A stretch of DNA of 44,277 nt from IMG/VR virus record IMGVR_UViG_3300024290_000007, positions 1 through 44,277 of that record; one strand, given 5' to 3'. Below are positions 15,133 through 22,386 of the stretch, in pieces. The notes below the pieces were generated by a model. That model saw only the letters and a program-made list of their open reading frames with translations, was not told where the DNA came from and searched no databases. A program made the position numbers and the translations under genes. The stretch comes from a virus. The stretch's first letter is position 1; the number at the start of each line of letters is the position of its first letter.

Positions 15133-15666
15133 ATGGAGCACGTCGGCCGAAGACTGCTGCCCGCGTTGCTTGCAGCCTGCGCTGCAACGCCTGCAGCGCA
15201 GGAGCCCGACGCCTTCGTGGCTGCAGGAGCTGCAGGCACCGCAGAGCGCGTCAGCCCGACAGCAGAGTGTCCGCCCGCGCCGATGTGTCCTGCGGCCACA
15301 GCGTGCCCGGCTGCGCCCACGTGTCCCGCAATCGCACCACAGGTGAACTACGCCACCGAGCACGCACTGCGCGCGCCGTTCTGCCGCACAGCGGACGGCA
15401 AGACGTGGGGCTGCGAGACGTTCGACAGCGCAGGCGAGCCCGCAGGTAACGTCACCTACAGCGCAGGCAACACTGCGTGGTCGTGCGTGCTGCGCTCGCC
15501 CGATCCGTCAGCGCCTAACGGGCTCGGCTGGGGCCCGCGCTACACTGCGCCGCTCGCGTGCGGCGCAGGCAACGCGTGCGACGTGACCGTGGTCCTGACG
15601 AGCGGGGCAATCGAGCACCGCGCAGGAGTGTGCCTCGCGCAGCGCGCGCTCGATGTTGCGCCGTGA
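15133..15666 (+). CDS. Predicted secreted lipoprotein, Cys-rich
   Basis: This 177-residue protein begins with a short signal-like segment (MEHVGRRLLPALLAACAATP) containing LAAC, an acceptable lipobox with Cys16 as the lipid-attachment site. A Pro/Cys-rich region follows (ECPPAPMCPAATACPAAP, about residues 45-65), then a domain with regularly placed cysteines (FCRTADGKTWGCETF, SCVLRSP, ACGAGNACDVTVV) that could form disulphides outside the cytoplasm. A surface-exclusion (superinfection immunity) or lysis-related function is possible. No known family is recognised. No ribosome site is clear and it is not obviously cotranscribed with neighbours, as befits a lysogenic-conversion gene (inference). 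Confidence 0.6.
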   Translation: MEHVGRRLLPALLAACAATPAAQEPDAFVAAGAAGTAERVSPTAECPPAPMCPAATACPAAPTCPAIAPQVNYATEHALRAPFCRTADGKTWGCETFDSAGEPAGNVTYSAGNTAWSCVLRSPDPSAPNGLGWGPRYTAPLACGAGNACDVTVVLTSGAIEHRAGVCLAQRALDVAP

Positions 15667-15669
15667 GCA

Positions 15670-15978
15670 TCAGTCCCAGTCGACTTCGTGACCGTGGTAG
15701 GTCGCCCAGCCGATGATCGCGTAGAGCCGGGGCGCTGCGCTCTGCTTCGCAGTGCCGAACGAGACCGTGATGCGGACCTTGTCGGGTGCAGTCTTCTCGA
15801 GCGCGCACGGATAGCCGCGCGTGCCGTCGTCGAGCAGGCACGCGAACGCGCCCCAGTACAGTCCGTGCGCCTGCGCTGTGGTGAAAGGTTCGCCGAGCGT
15901 GGCGGAGATGAACGAGATTGCTTCCGCCATCGGCGTCCACTGGTCGGGCGATGTTTGTGTGTCGCTTTTCTTGCTCAT
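15670..15978 (-). CDS. Hypothetical protein convergent to the lipoprotein
   Basis: This 102-residue protein is tail-to-tail with the lipoprotein gene, with 3 bp between stops. It has a polar N-terminus, then ISFISATLGEPFTTAQAHGL and a beta-rich C-terminal half (DKVRITVSFGTAKQ, RLYAIIGWATYHGHEVDWD). It looks like a compact folded domain, but I do not recognise it. The ATG at 15978 has no strong ribosome site. Confidence 0.55.
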   Translation of the reverse strand: MSKKSDTQTSPDQWTPMAEAISFISATLGEPFTTAQAHGLYWGAFACLLDDGTRGYPCALEKTAPDKVRITVSFGTAKQSAAPRLYAIIGWATYHGHEVDWD

Positions 15979-16052
15979 GGGGGCTCGCGCAGATAGTTGC
16001 GCGAACGCGCCCGCAGCGCCAAAAAAGCTGCCGTGTGTCGGTGGACGTAGCG

Positions 16053-16077
16053 CGGCGGGCGCAGCCTGCGCCCGCCG
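16053..16077 (-). terminator. GC hairpin downstream of the DUF6876-type gene
   Basis: An 11-bp perfect stem (CGGCGGGCGCA with TGCGCCCGCCG) starts 14 bp past the stop at 16091 on the minus strand. A TTTTTT run lies about 25 nt further (complement of 16021-16026), too far for a textbook intrinsic terminator but compatible with termination in this zone. Confidence 0.5.
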
Positions 16078-16090
16078 TTGCAGCTGCGCC

Positions 16091-16462
16091 TCAGTACTCG
16101 CCGGGCAGCATCAGACAGCGGTCTGTCAAGAACAGCTTGATCGTCGACAGCGGGAAGTCGCTGTATTCGATTTGCTGCACTGCGATGAACCTGTCGTTGC
16201 CGTCCGTGGCAGACAACGTCCATGTCTCGTCGTCGTTGCGCTGCAGCTCCCACGCCTGGAACGTCTCGACGCGTACGCTCGGCGTGGTCTGATGAGACAC
16301 AACTGCGTCGATCAGCCAGTACGCGTTCGCGGTCTCAGCGAGGTAGTGCACCCCGTCCGTGTAGCGGTACTTGCGCGTCCAGTGCAGGTAGTAGTTCGTC
16401 GTCCCGCAGAACTGCGCAAGCGCAGCGGTCAGCGCGCTGATGTCGATGCTTGCGTTGCTCAC
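16091..16462 (-). CDS. DUF6876-type protein coupled to integrase
   Basis: A 123-residue protein starts at GTG 16462 overlapping the integrase stop as GTGA. The sequence matches the DUF6876 pattern as I recall it: FCGTTNYYLHWTRKYRYTDG, then VHYLAETANAYWLIDAVVSH. It ends with a strand-rich half (WTLSATDGNDRFIAVQQI). The family is common in phages and plasmids but has no known function to my knowledge. Coupling to the integrase suggests it is made during lysogeny. Frames extending further upstream belong to the integrase locus and are not real. Confidence 0.75.
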   Translation of the reverse strand: MSNASIDISALTAALAQFCGTTNYYLHWTRKYRYTDGVHYLAETANAYWLIDAVVSHQTTPSVRVETFQAWELQRNDDETWTLSATDGNDRFIAVQQIEYSDFPLSTIKLFLTDRCLMLPGEY

Positions 16463-17850
16463 TTCTGACCTCCGTTCAGGCGCGCGATGATCTCTCTGAG
16501 CTCGGCCTTGCACTTCATGACCGTCTCGAGGTCCGGCGCTGTAGAAGGCGTGCCGCTCGGTAGTGCCAGGTAGTGCTTCTCGGCAACCTGCAGCGTGTGT
16601 CCGAGGCGGTCTGCTTTCGCCTTGGCGTTGCCCGGCAGTGGCGACTGGTAGGTCGCGCATGTGCTGCGCAGGTCCTTCAGGCAGAAGCCTTTCGGAGCGC
16701 TGCGCCCAGCCTTGCGGAGGCGCTTCGCAATGTTGCCCATGGCCTGGTAGCCCGTGCGGAACACGTACTCGCGTCCAGCTCGACCACGAATGAGCGCGCG
16801 CATCAGCTCGCCGAGCAGCGGGGAGTACGGCGCCATCTCGACGTCTCGCTCCATGCCAGTCTTCACCTTCTCCTTCGGCAGGCGCAGGATGTCGAGGCCT
16901 GTCCTGACGTCGGGGTCGTAGTCGCTCGGCGCGTCGAACATCACCTCGTGAACCTGCAGCGTTGCTAGCTCGCCGCGGCGCAGCCCACCGAGCAACGCAG
17001 CAGCAACGATGGGCGCTGTCGGGGCGGAGCGCTTGTGCCTGTGCGGCGACACGTCGAAGTCGAGCGCAGCGCGCAGGATGCTGCGGACCTGCGGCACCGA
17101 GTAGCAGACAGGCAGCGGCATCGGCTGCGTGAGGCGCTTGAGCCCGCCGCGGATCGCGTCGCTGTTCAAGTGCACGAGGCGTCCCGCAAGCGCAGCTGCA
17201 ACGAGCATCTGGCGCACGGGCTTCATCTCCTGGTTGACGGTCGAGACCTCGCGCGGCTCGCCGTGCTGCGTCAGCGTCCCGAGCCGCCACGTCACCCAGT
17301 CTGCAAGCGTGGGGCGCGTCAGCTGGTTCAGCTGCCTCGTCTGGCGCTTCTCGCACCACGTAGCCCACTGCTCGAGCGTGTCGCGGTAGCGGCGCAGAGT
17401 GATGGGCCTCGTGGGGCGTCCGCGCGCCGACACTTTCTTCCTGAGCCTGCCGAGATACGTCTCGATCTCCTGCCGCAGAGTCTCCGTGCTGCTGGTGAAC
17501 TCACGCCCGCCGGCGAGCGTGACCTGCAGCGCGCGGGCCTGCAGGTTGCGAGACAGCGTGACGGCCGAGGCCTCTGCATCCAGGGCGGTCGTCACCCCGT
17601 CGAGCTTGCGCTCCTGCGATTGTCCCGTCTCCGGGACGGTGTAACGCAGCGCGTAGAAACGCCGCCCGCGCCGCGGCGGTATCACAATCACGCCGGGATG
17701 CTTGGACTGCCCGCGCTCGACGCGCTTGCGCTTGCGCTCTCGCTTGGCCTTGCGCTCCCGGAGCTTCCCGCGCTCCGTCTCGGGCGGTGGCGGCGGAAGT
17801 AGCTCGGGGACGAAGGCCGGGACCAGTCTCAGTTTCGGTATTGCTGACAT
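16459..17850 (-). CDS. int: Tyrosine site-specific integrase
   Basis: This 463-residue integrase starts at ATG 17850 (MSAIPKLRLVP). It has a basic N-terminal arm-binding region (RKAKRERKRKRVERGQ), a core-binding domain (about 165-265, TLRRYRDTLEQWATWCEKRQ) and a catalytic domain. Catalytic residues visible are Arg in GGLRRGELATLQ (about 290), Lys in PKEKVKTG, KDLRSTCATY (about 392), LGH (about 417) and Tyr in EKHYLAL (about 427). The usual His of HxxR is Lys here (KDLR), a tolerated variant in some integrases. It catalyses phage integration and excision. Upstream is a 526-bp spacer with dyad sites and a divergent excisionase-like gene. attP probably lies nearby but I could not locate it. Confidence 0.92.
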   Translation of the reverse strand: MSAIPKLRLVPAFVPELLPPPPPETERGKLRERKAKRERKRKRVERGQSKHPGVIVIPPRRGRRFYALRYTVPETGQSQERKLDGVTTALDAEASAVTLSRNLQARALQVTLAGGREFTSSTETLRQEIETYLGRLRKKVSARGRPTRPITLRRYRDTLEQWATWCEKRQTRQLNQLTRPTLADWVTWRLGTLTQHGEPREVSTVNQEMKPVRQMLVAAALAGRLVHLNSDAIRGGLKRLTQPMPLPVCYSVPQVRSILRAALDFDVSPHRHKRSAPTAPIVAAALLGGLRRGELATLQVHEVMFDAPSDYDPDVRTGLDILRLPKEKVKTGMERDVEMAPYSPLLGELMRALIRGRAGREYVFRTGYQAMGNIAKRLRKAGRSAPKGFCLKDLRSTCATYQSPLPGNAKAKADRLGHTLQVAEKHYLALPSGTPSTAPDLETVMKCKAELREIIARLNGGQK

Positions 17851-17927
17851 GCTGCACTTTCGTGTTGCGAGGTCTGCACACCCATCTGCACACCCATAAG
17901 CGTGCTGATGCGTCGTATTCCGTTGAT

Positions 17928-17943
17928 ATGCCTCGCAAGGCAT
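17928..17943. promoter_or_regulatory. Operator-like dyad O1
   Basis: ATGCCTCGCAAGGCAT has perfect 6-bp arms around CGCA, about 80 bp upstream of the integrase ATG. Confidence 0.75.
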
Positions 17944-17992
17944 GACTCTCAGGATATCGGACAGGTGATGCATTTCCCGCACAATCTAGCGC

Positions 17993-18012
17993 ATATGTCT
18001 CGCGGGGCATAG
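17993..18012. promoter_or_regulatory. Operator-like dyad O2
   Basis: ATATGTCTCGCGGGGCATAG matches the dyad consensus with two arm mismatches. It lies 50 bp from O1. Confidence 0.6.
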
Positions 18013-18067
18013 CAACATCGTGTACCTAGTACGCGCGAGATATATCGCCTGGATATCTTTGCTGTTT

Positions 18068-18087
18068 CTATGCCTTGTAAGGCATAG
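18068..18087. promoter_or_regulatory. Operator-like dyad O3 (best copy)
   Basis: CTATGCCTTGTAAGGCATAG has perfect 8-bp arms around TGTA and is the most symmetric member of the family. It sits mid-spacer between the integrase and excisionase-like genes. Confidence 0.8.
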
Positions 18088-18290
18088 CGCGCCACCTAAG
18101 CGCCCACCCATGCACGAGTGATCGTGCTTGAAAACAAGTGTTCAACGCGCTCGCGCGCGGCGTCCGCACACGCGGACGTTAGGCTTCTGCGCCGCGCTTT
18201 ACTGCTACCGTTTGAGCGCCTGTCAACAGCGATATGCCGCGCGAGCAATGTCCGTTTCAGCTCATGCGTCGGCGCTGCAGCCTGCGCCGG

Positions 18291-18309
18291 TATGTCTCGC
18301 TGGGCTTAG
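18291..18309. promoter_or_regulatory. Operator-like dyad O4
   Basis: TATGTCTCGCTGGGCTTAG is a degenerate member of the same family, about 70 bp upstream of the excisionase-like ATG. Confidence 0.5.
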
Positions 18310-18376
18310 CCACCACTAGTGGTTTGCATCGCATCCGCAGCGGTGCTTATCTGCCCCACTCTCTCTTGCGAGAAAT

Positions 18377-18625
18377 ATGACTAGGCCGAACAACCTGCCG
18401 CCGTGGCTCGACGACATCTACCAGGGGCTCGCTCCGCTCCTGACGGTAGCTGAATGCGCCGAGGTCCTACGGCTCGCGCCTGAGACGGTGCGCAGGCACT
18501 GCCGTGCGGGCACGCTGCGCGCAGTGCAGCAACACACGGGCCGCGGCGGTTCGCCCATTCTTATTCCTCGCGCCAGCGTGATCGAATGGCTGGCGCGTCG
18601 AACGCTGCACCCAACGGTCGACTGA
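18377..18625 (+). CDS. Excisionase-like HTH protein
   Basis: This 82-residue protein carries a MerR/excisionase-type helix-turn-helix (HTH_17-like): LLTVAECAEVLRLAPETVRR, then HCRAGTLRAVQ and ILIPRASVIEWLARR. This is the typical pattern of DNA-binding directionality factors that bend DNA next to attP. It is divergent from the integrase across the operator-rich spacer, where an excisionase gene is often placed. Alternatively it could be an AlpA-like activator. The start is preceded only by a weak GCGAGAA. Confidence 0.75.
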   Translation: MTRPNNLPPWLDDIYQGLAPLLTVAECAEVLRLAPETVRRHCRAGTLRAVQQHTGRGGSPILIPRASVIEWLARRTLHPTVD

Positions 18626-18700
18626 CCTGTTAGACGGTGTGGCGTTTTTGCCATCCGCTCTCACAGATTGTTCGACCATCAAACGGAAAGACGGAGACCC

Positions 18701-19132
18701 ATGACCGAGGACACCGGCACAACTGCCCCCGACGCAAACGGCACCGACCCCGCTGCAGCTGCAGCTCCACCGCCTGAGCCTCCCGAGGCAGCAGCTCCTG
18801 CGCCCGCGCCCGAGGCGCCTGCAGCTGAAGCAGCCGCCGAGGAAAAGAAAGGGCGGATCGGCTCGCTTTTCAAAGTCATCCGCTACGCAACCGACCTCGC
18901 GGGCATGAGCAGCAGCATCGGGCTCCTGCAGATCGCTGCGTTCCTGATCGACGAGGCCTGCGAGCACTCCCAGCGCACGCACGACGAAGGCATAACCCAG
19001 GTCAAGCTCACGCTCGCGAAGGTGAAGGCTGAGCGCGACGATGCCGGCGCGATCGTGGACCAGCTGTTGAGCCTCATCGAGAGAGCGCGCAAGCCCAGGA
19101 CCTCAGCAGCAGAGGCGGCGCAACCAGGATGA
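18701..19132 (+). CDS. Hypothetical protein with Pro/Ala N-terminus and helical domain
   Basis: A 143-residue protein starts at ATG 18701 with GGAGA upstream. An ATG at 18668 would add 11 residues and lacks a site. Residues 1-60 are acidic Pro/Ala repeats, probably disordered. Residues 62-135 form long helices (LFKVIRYATDLAGMSSSIGL, QIAAFLIDEACEHSQRTHDE, IVDQLLSLIERARK). The mildly hydrophobic GMSSSIGLLQIAAFL segment is too short and interrupted to be a confident membrane anchor. It is the first gene of the rightward accessory operon, coupled by ATGA to the next. Function is unknown. Confidence 0.6.
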   Translation: MTEDTGTTAPDANGTDPAAAAAPPPEPPEAAAPAPAPEAPAAEAAAEEKKGRIGSLFKVIRYATDLAGMSSSIGLLQIAAFLIDEACEHSQRTHDEGITQVKLTLAKVKAERDDAGAIVDQLLSLIERARKPRTSAAEAAQPG

Positions 19133-19416
19133 TGCGCGGCCCGTGGCACATCACGCGCACGGCCTGCGCTCGCTACGCGCAGCTGCGCGAATGGGATGGC
19201 GAGAACGCCGAGCAAGCTACTCGTGAGATCAGCGCGCTCCTGACGCGCGCGCATTTCATCGAGAGTGATCGCCACGGGCGAGAACTCTGGCGCAGCTCGC
19301 GCAGTGACGGCAGGCTGCGCTGGGTTCTCGATCGCCGCAAAGTGCACGAGCAGGACCTACCCCAAGTGATCTGGGTAGGACACTCGAAGCCGCCCGCGCG
19401 ACTGTGGGCGCCGTAA
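19129..19416 (+). CDS. Hypothetical protein (WHITRTA..RY type)
   Basis: A 95-residue protein starts at ATG 19129, overlapping the previous stop as ATGA. It opens PWHITRTACARYAQLREW, resembling phage/plasmid proteins in which a short helix carries an RY motif. A beta hairpin follows (HGRELWRSSRSDGRLRWVLD) and it ends LPQVIWVGHSKPP. I have seen this layout among uncharacterised phage ORFs but know no function. Confidence 0.6.
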   Translation: MMRGPWHITRTACARYAQLREWDGENAEQATREISALLTRAHFIESDRHGRELWRSSRSDGRLRWVLDRRKVHEQDLPQVIWVGHSKPPARLWAP

Positions 19417-19437
19417 ACGCAGAAGGGGGAGACACGC

Positions 19438-19932
19438 ATGAGCAACACCATCAGACCGACGGGCCACTGCTTCGACGACGCGCTGCAGTTCTTCGAGATA
19501 TTCCGACTCGACGACCCGAAGGTGCGAGCTGACGTGCTGCGCTCCATGCGTGTCGCCCACGGCATATGCGCGAACGCGTCAGGCGAGACCTGGGCTCACG
19601 CCTGGGTCGAGGAGCGCGTACGCAACGACCCCGATCGTCGCTCGTGGCCGGAGCGTGTGATCTGGCAAGGCATGTCCGCCGAGTCGGGTCACGCGTTCTT
19701 TGCTGTCGCGCTCGACTGGTTCTACGAGGCATACGCAGTGCGCGAGCGCACGCTCTACACGCTGCAGGAGTGTGCCGTGCTGAACCTGCGGAGCGGGCAC
19801 TGCGGCCCGTGGATCGCACGCTACCGACTGCTCACGAACCGCAACCGCCCGGTCCTGGGCGAGCTGCCGAACGCTCCGCTGCTGGGCGTTCTCGAGACAC
19901 GACTGCAAACAACTAACAGCCCCACGACCTAG
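19438..19932 (+). CDS. Hypothetical protein with His/Cys-containing core
   Basis: This 164-residue protein has a GGGGGAGA ribosome site. The central part reads VAHGICANASGETWAHAWVE, reminiscent of the Cys and His spacing of transglutaminase/peptidase-like folds. It continues with a tryptophan-rich segment and ALDWFYEAYAVRERTLYTLQ. The catalytic triad cannot be confirmed by eye, so I leave it unassigned. It is a phage accessory gene of unknown role in the rightward operon. Confidence 0.6.
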   Translation: MSNTIRPTGHCFDDALQFFEIFRLDDPKVRADVLRSMRVAHGICANASGETWAHAWVEERVRNDPDRRSWPERVIWQGMSAESGHAFFAVALDWFYEAYAVRERTLYTLQECAVLNLRSGHCGPWIARYRLLTNRNRPVLGELPNAPLLGVLETRLQTTNSPTT

Positions 19933-19952
19933 ACACGAGGAGACAACACAGC

Positions 19953-20306
19953 ATGTCGAGACCTGCACTCAAAGCAACGTTCGTTCTGGATAACCGCGAC
20001 CTGCCACCAGCGCAGATAATCGCGCTCGGCGCCAAGCGCGGCATACCGCTGTCAGGCGGCTACGTCGGCAAGGTGCTGCGGAACAATCCTGCGCCGAAGG
20101 TGAGGCGCGCTGCCGTGCGGCCTGCAGCGGCGCAGCCTGCAGCGGCGCAGCCTGCAGCGGCGCCCGCAGCGGTGGTGCCCGCAGCTCCTGCGCCTGCAGC
20201 GCCGCCCGCGTCGGCCGTGTCCGACCTGCGCGAAGAGTTTCTGCGCCTGATATTCCGCATCGGCACTGACCGCGTGCAGGAGTGGATCGCGGGGATTCGG
20301 CCGTGA
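19953..20306 (+). CDS. Putative DNA-binding protein, Myxococcota-like, with Ala/Pro linker
   Basis: This 117-residue protein has two short domains. The N-terminal residues 5-45 look like a small helix-turn-helix (ATFVLDNRDLPPAQIIALGA, then KRGIPLSGGYVGKVLR). The C-terminal residues 92-117 form one helix pair (LREEFLRLIFRIGTDRVQEW). They are joined by an Ala/Pro linker coded by 15-bp CTGCAG repeats. The layout resembles numerous small proteins that I associate with myxobacterial genomes, and it is my main hint of host range. Ribosome site GAGGAGA. Regulatory function is inferred. Confidence 0.6.
   Translation: MSRPALKATFVLDNRDLPPAQIIALGAKRGIPLSGGYVGKVLRNNPAPKVRRAAVRPAAAQPAAAQPAAAPAAVVPAAPAPAAPPASAVSDLREEFLRLIFRIGTDRVQEWIAGIRP
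20121..20165 (+). repeat. 15-bp tandem repeat CCTGCAGCGGCGCAG
   Basis: There are two exact copies (20121-20135, 20136-20150) and one degenerate copy (20151-20165), each containing CTGCAG and coding PAAAQ units of the linker in the HTH protein. Confidence 0.85.
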
Positions 20307-20752
20307 CGAAGCAGCCAGAGTCACTGCCGCAGAGGCGACGCAAGTACGGGCCGCTCCACTTCTACGACAGCGAAGGCAACGAGATAGCAGTGCGCGAGTG
20401 GGGCCTGCTGTTCGAGGTCGCTGATCGCCAGGTTGCGTTGACCGAGCTCGGGCACACGACTGTCGACACTGTCTGGATGGGCATGACCCGCTACTTCGAT
20501 GAGACGGGGCGCCCGCTCGTTTATGAGACGCTGGTCTGGGGCAAGACGAGCGCAACGCATCTATGGGCGACACGAGGCGAAGCGCTCGCCGGACACCGTG
20601 CGCTCTGCGATACCTTGCTCGCCGGAGTGTCTGCGCCAGCTCGCAGCATCGTTTGTCCTCGCTGCGGCATCGAATCGCACCACCCCGAAGACGTCGCGCA
20701 GCGCTACTGCGGCAACTGCCACGACTGGCACCCCGACGATCCGAGGCCGTAG
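20303..20752 (+). CDS. Small protein with C-terminal zinc ribbon
   Basis: A 149-residue protein starts at GTG 20303 in a GTGA overlap with the previous stop. The N-terminal domain follows a pattern seen in many small phage and actinobacterial proteins: GPLHFYDSEGNEIAVREWGL, then DTVWMGMTRYF and LVYETLVWG, ending TRGEALAGH. The C-terminus is a CPRCG...YCGNCHDW zinc ribbon (about residues 115-142). Function of the family is unknown to me. The zinc ribbon suggests nucleic-acid or protein binding. Confidence 0.7.
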   Translation: MTKQPESLPQRRRKYGPLHFYDSEGNEIAVREWGLLFEVADRQVALTELGHTTVDTVWMGMTRYFDETGRPLVYETLVWGKTSATHLWATRGEALAGHRALCDTLLAGVSAPARSIVCPRCGIESHHPEDVAQRYCGNCHDWHPDDPRP

Positions 20753-20754
20753 CT

Positions 20755-21081
20755 ATGCCGAACACCCCACGCGCGCCACGAATACGCGTGCACTACACGC
20801 ACAAGTCTCGGAGACCGCACCCATGCCCGACGTGCGGCGACGAACTCTGCAACGCAACGAACGTCGAGCAGGACGATTCGGGCGGGCCGCGCCCTGGCGC
20901 GATGTGCTTCTGCATCACCTGCGGCCACCCGTCAGTCTTCACGCCCGACCTGCTGCTGCGGAAGCTGCGCTCGGAGGAGCTTCGGGCGGCGCTGCAGGCG
21001 AACGTGTTCGTCAACGCGTACGCAAGCATGGCAGCGAAGCGCCGCGCGTATCGACGCGCGCACGGCGAAGCCGAGCAGTGA
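20755..21081 (+). CDS. Small zinc-finger-like protein
   Basis: A 108-residue protein starts at ATG 20755, 3 bp after the preceding stop, in the same operon. It has CPTCGDELC near residues 22-30 and CFCITCG near 51-57, giving a CxxC..C..CxxC zinc-binding ribbon. A helical tail follows (LLLRKLRSEELRAALQANVF) with a basic end (AKRRAYRRAHG). Function is unknown, probably an adaptor or nucleic-acid binder. Confidence 0.65.
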   Translation: MPNTPRAPRIRVHYTHKSRRPHPCPTCGDELCNATNVEQDDSGGPRPGAMCFCITCGHPSVFTPDLLLRKLRSEELRAALQANVFVNAYASMAAKRRAYRRAHGEAEQ

Positions 21082-21107
21082 CACCCGAACATTGAGAGGC
21101 CCCAGGG

Positions 21108-21536
21108 ATGAACCGATACAAGCATGACGACCCAGCGCAGCGTTTCCTCCGCGAAGTCGTGCACCCCGAGATCGCTGCTGTTCTGCAGAAGCACAGCTGT
21201 GGTGCAGTGGTGATCACGTGCTCGAAGGAGGCCGCAGCGTGGATCACTGTCTTGCCGGACTGGGGCGCGTTGCGACCCGATCCGAACCCAGCAGGCATGC
21301 GCTTCACTGCGAAGCGAGACGACCCAGACCAGCACGAGAAGCTCGAGCTCGGGCTGCACTTCCTGAAAGCCGTCAAGTTCGTATGCAACGACATCAACAA
21401 CTTCTACGGCAGGTTCTGGCGCCAGATCACAGGCCACCTGAAGGCGCAAGGCGTCGAGGTCACCGAAGGCTACGTCAACCACTTCGGCGAGATCACTGGC
21501 TACAGACCGGACCCGCTCGGCGGCAAAGTCGACTGA
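21108..21536 (+). CDS. Hypothetical protein ending the rightward operon
   Basis: This 142-residue protein has a compact alpha/beta look: EIAAVLQKHSCGAVVITCSK, then WITVLPDWGALRPDPNPAGM and LKAVKFVCNDINNFYGRFWR. The segment WITVLPDW..LRPDP recurs in uncharacterised phage proteins in my experience. No catalytic motif is seen. It is the last rightward gene. Its stop codon lies inside the left arm of a hairpin that also contains the stop of the converging glycosyltransferase gene. Confidence 0.6.
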   Translation: MNRYKHDDPAQRFLREVVHPEIAAVLQKHSCGAVVITCSKEAAAWITVLPDWGALRPDPNPAGMRFTAKRDDPDQHEKLELGLHFLKAVKFVCNDINNFYGRFWRQITGHLKAQGVEVTEGYVNHFGEITGYRPDPLGGKVD

Positions 21537-21559
21537 GCACTCTTCCTGAATGTGCTCAG
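21533..21559. terminator. Bidirectional hairpin enclosing both converging stop codons
   Basis: CTGAGCAC (21533-21540) pairs with GTGCTCAG (21552-21559) around an 11-nt loop. The rightward TGA is at 21534-21536 and the leftward TGA at 21558-21556, symmetric within the arms. There is no long T-run on either side. It separates the accessory operon from the late operon. Confidence 0.7.
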
Positions 21560-22386
21560 CCGGGCGTGACCAGACGCATGCCGTAGTTGTCTGGTCCGTC
21601 CGGCAGCACGAGCCCAGGCTTGCGCTTGAGCTTGTTAGTCTTGAACGGGCGGTAGTCCACCTTGTGCTGCCAGCGGTTCCACAGACGCGTAACCTTGGTC
21701 ACGTCGGGGTGCTGGCGCTGCAGCGAGCGCGCCATCTCGAGGCGCCCGTCGCCCTGATACAGCGCCTCGGTGTTGCCGCCTGTCATCTTCATCGTGGCAA
21801 CCTTCGTCGCCAAGAACGCGATGAACAACACCGTGCACCAGCCGTCCTTCAGCGCGCGCAGCGACAGGTCCGTGTCTTCGTTGTAGCGGCCGCGCCAGCG
21901 ATACGGCAGGTCGTTCTTGATCAGGATGCAGGAGTAGATGCGGGTGTTGAAGCGCATCGGCGGCCACGAGCATTCGGCGGTCTGCGCGAACATGGTGTAC
22001 TCGAAGCCCGCGATCGCCACGTTCTCGTAGCGGTCCACAAAGTCTTCAGCAGCGCGGAACATGGTGCCGTCTGCAACGATGCGCCTGTCGCCTTTGTGCA
22101 GGCGGCGGAAGTCTCGAATGTTGTCGTCGAGTATCCAGTGCCGCTCTGCGCCTCGGCTCACCGCATGCTCCCAGACCCAGTTGCGCGCCGGGATGCTGCC
22201 GAGCCCGAGGTTGCTGAACGGCAACACGAGCAGCTTCTCGGGCGCCATCACCGCGCGGTACTCGTCGTACTCCTGCGGCTCGATCACGACGTGATGCGGC
22301 ACGCGCATCCGCTCGAGCGCGCGCACCGTCAGGCGGGTGTCCGCTCGGCCCTTGGAGATCACGTAAACGGGGTAGCGAGGATTCAC
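21556..22386 (-). CDS. TET-associated-type glycosyltransferase (TAGT-like)
   Basis: A 276-residue protein starts at GTG 22386 in a GTGA overlap with the ParB-like gene. The sequence fits the phage TAGT family: YPVYVISKGRADTRLTVRAL, SNLGLGSIPARNWVWEHAVS, RHWILDDNIRDF (the DDN acting like a DxD sugar-nucleotide site), and RWRGRYNEDTDLSLRALKDG. These enzymes are known or predicted to add sugars to oxidised 5-methylcytosine in phage DNA, protecting it from restriction. No TET dioxygenase or cytosine methyltransferase is visible here, so the acceptor base is unclear. Placement at the end of the late operon suggests modification late in infection. Confidence 0.8.
   Translation of the reverse strand: MNPRYPVYVISKGRADTRLTVRALERMRVPHHVVIEPQEYDEYRAVMAPEKLLVLPFSNLGLGSIPARNWVWEHAVSRGAERHWILDDNIRDFRRLHKGDRRIVADGTMFRAAEDFVDRYENVAIAGFEYTMFAQTAECSWPPMRFNTRIYSCILIKNDLPYRWRGRYNEDTDLSLRALKDGWCTVLFIAFLATKVATMKMTGGNTEALYQGDGRLEMARSLQRQHPDVTKVTRLWNRWQHKVDYRPFKTNKLKRKPGLVLPDGPDNYGMRLVTPG

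Larger units (their letters stand above)
17851..18376. promoter_or_regulatory. Integrase/excisionase divergent spacer with operator array
   Basis: This 526-bp region has no convincing gene. It holds at least four dyad sites (17928-17943, 17993-18012, 18068-18087, 18291-18309) and further half sites near 18031-18047, 18232-18250 and 18363-18378. A perfect 7-bp-stem hairpin CGTCCGC-ACAC-GCGGACG lies at 18161-18178. It is the natural place for attP and for integrase arm sites, but no core crossover repeat can be named without the bacterial junctions. Confidence 0.65.

Noticed and set aside
15133-15666. Rz1-like spanin
   Set aside because: Despite a lipobox, the protein is too long and Cys-rich for Rz1 and lacks an overlapping Rz-type gene.
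17983-18376. Exact attP core
   Set aside because: Without bacterial junction sequences no crossover core can be distinguished from the many dyads here.
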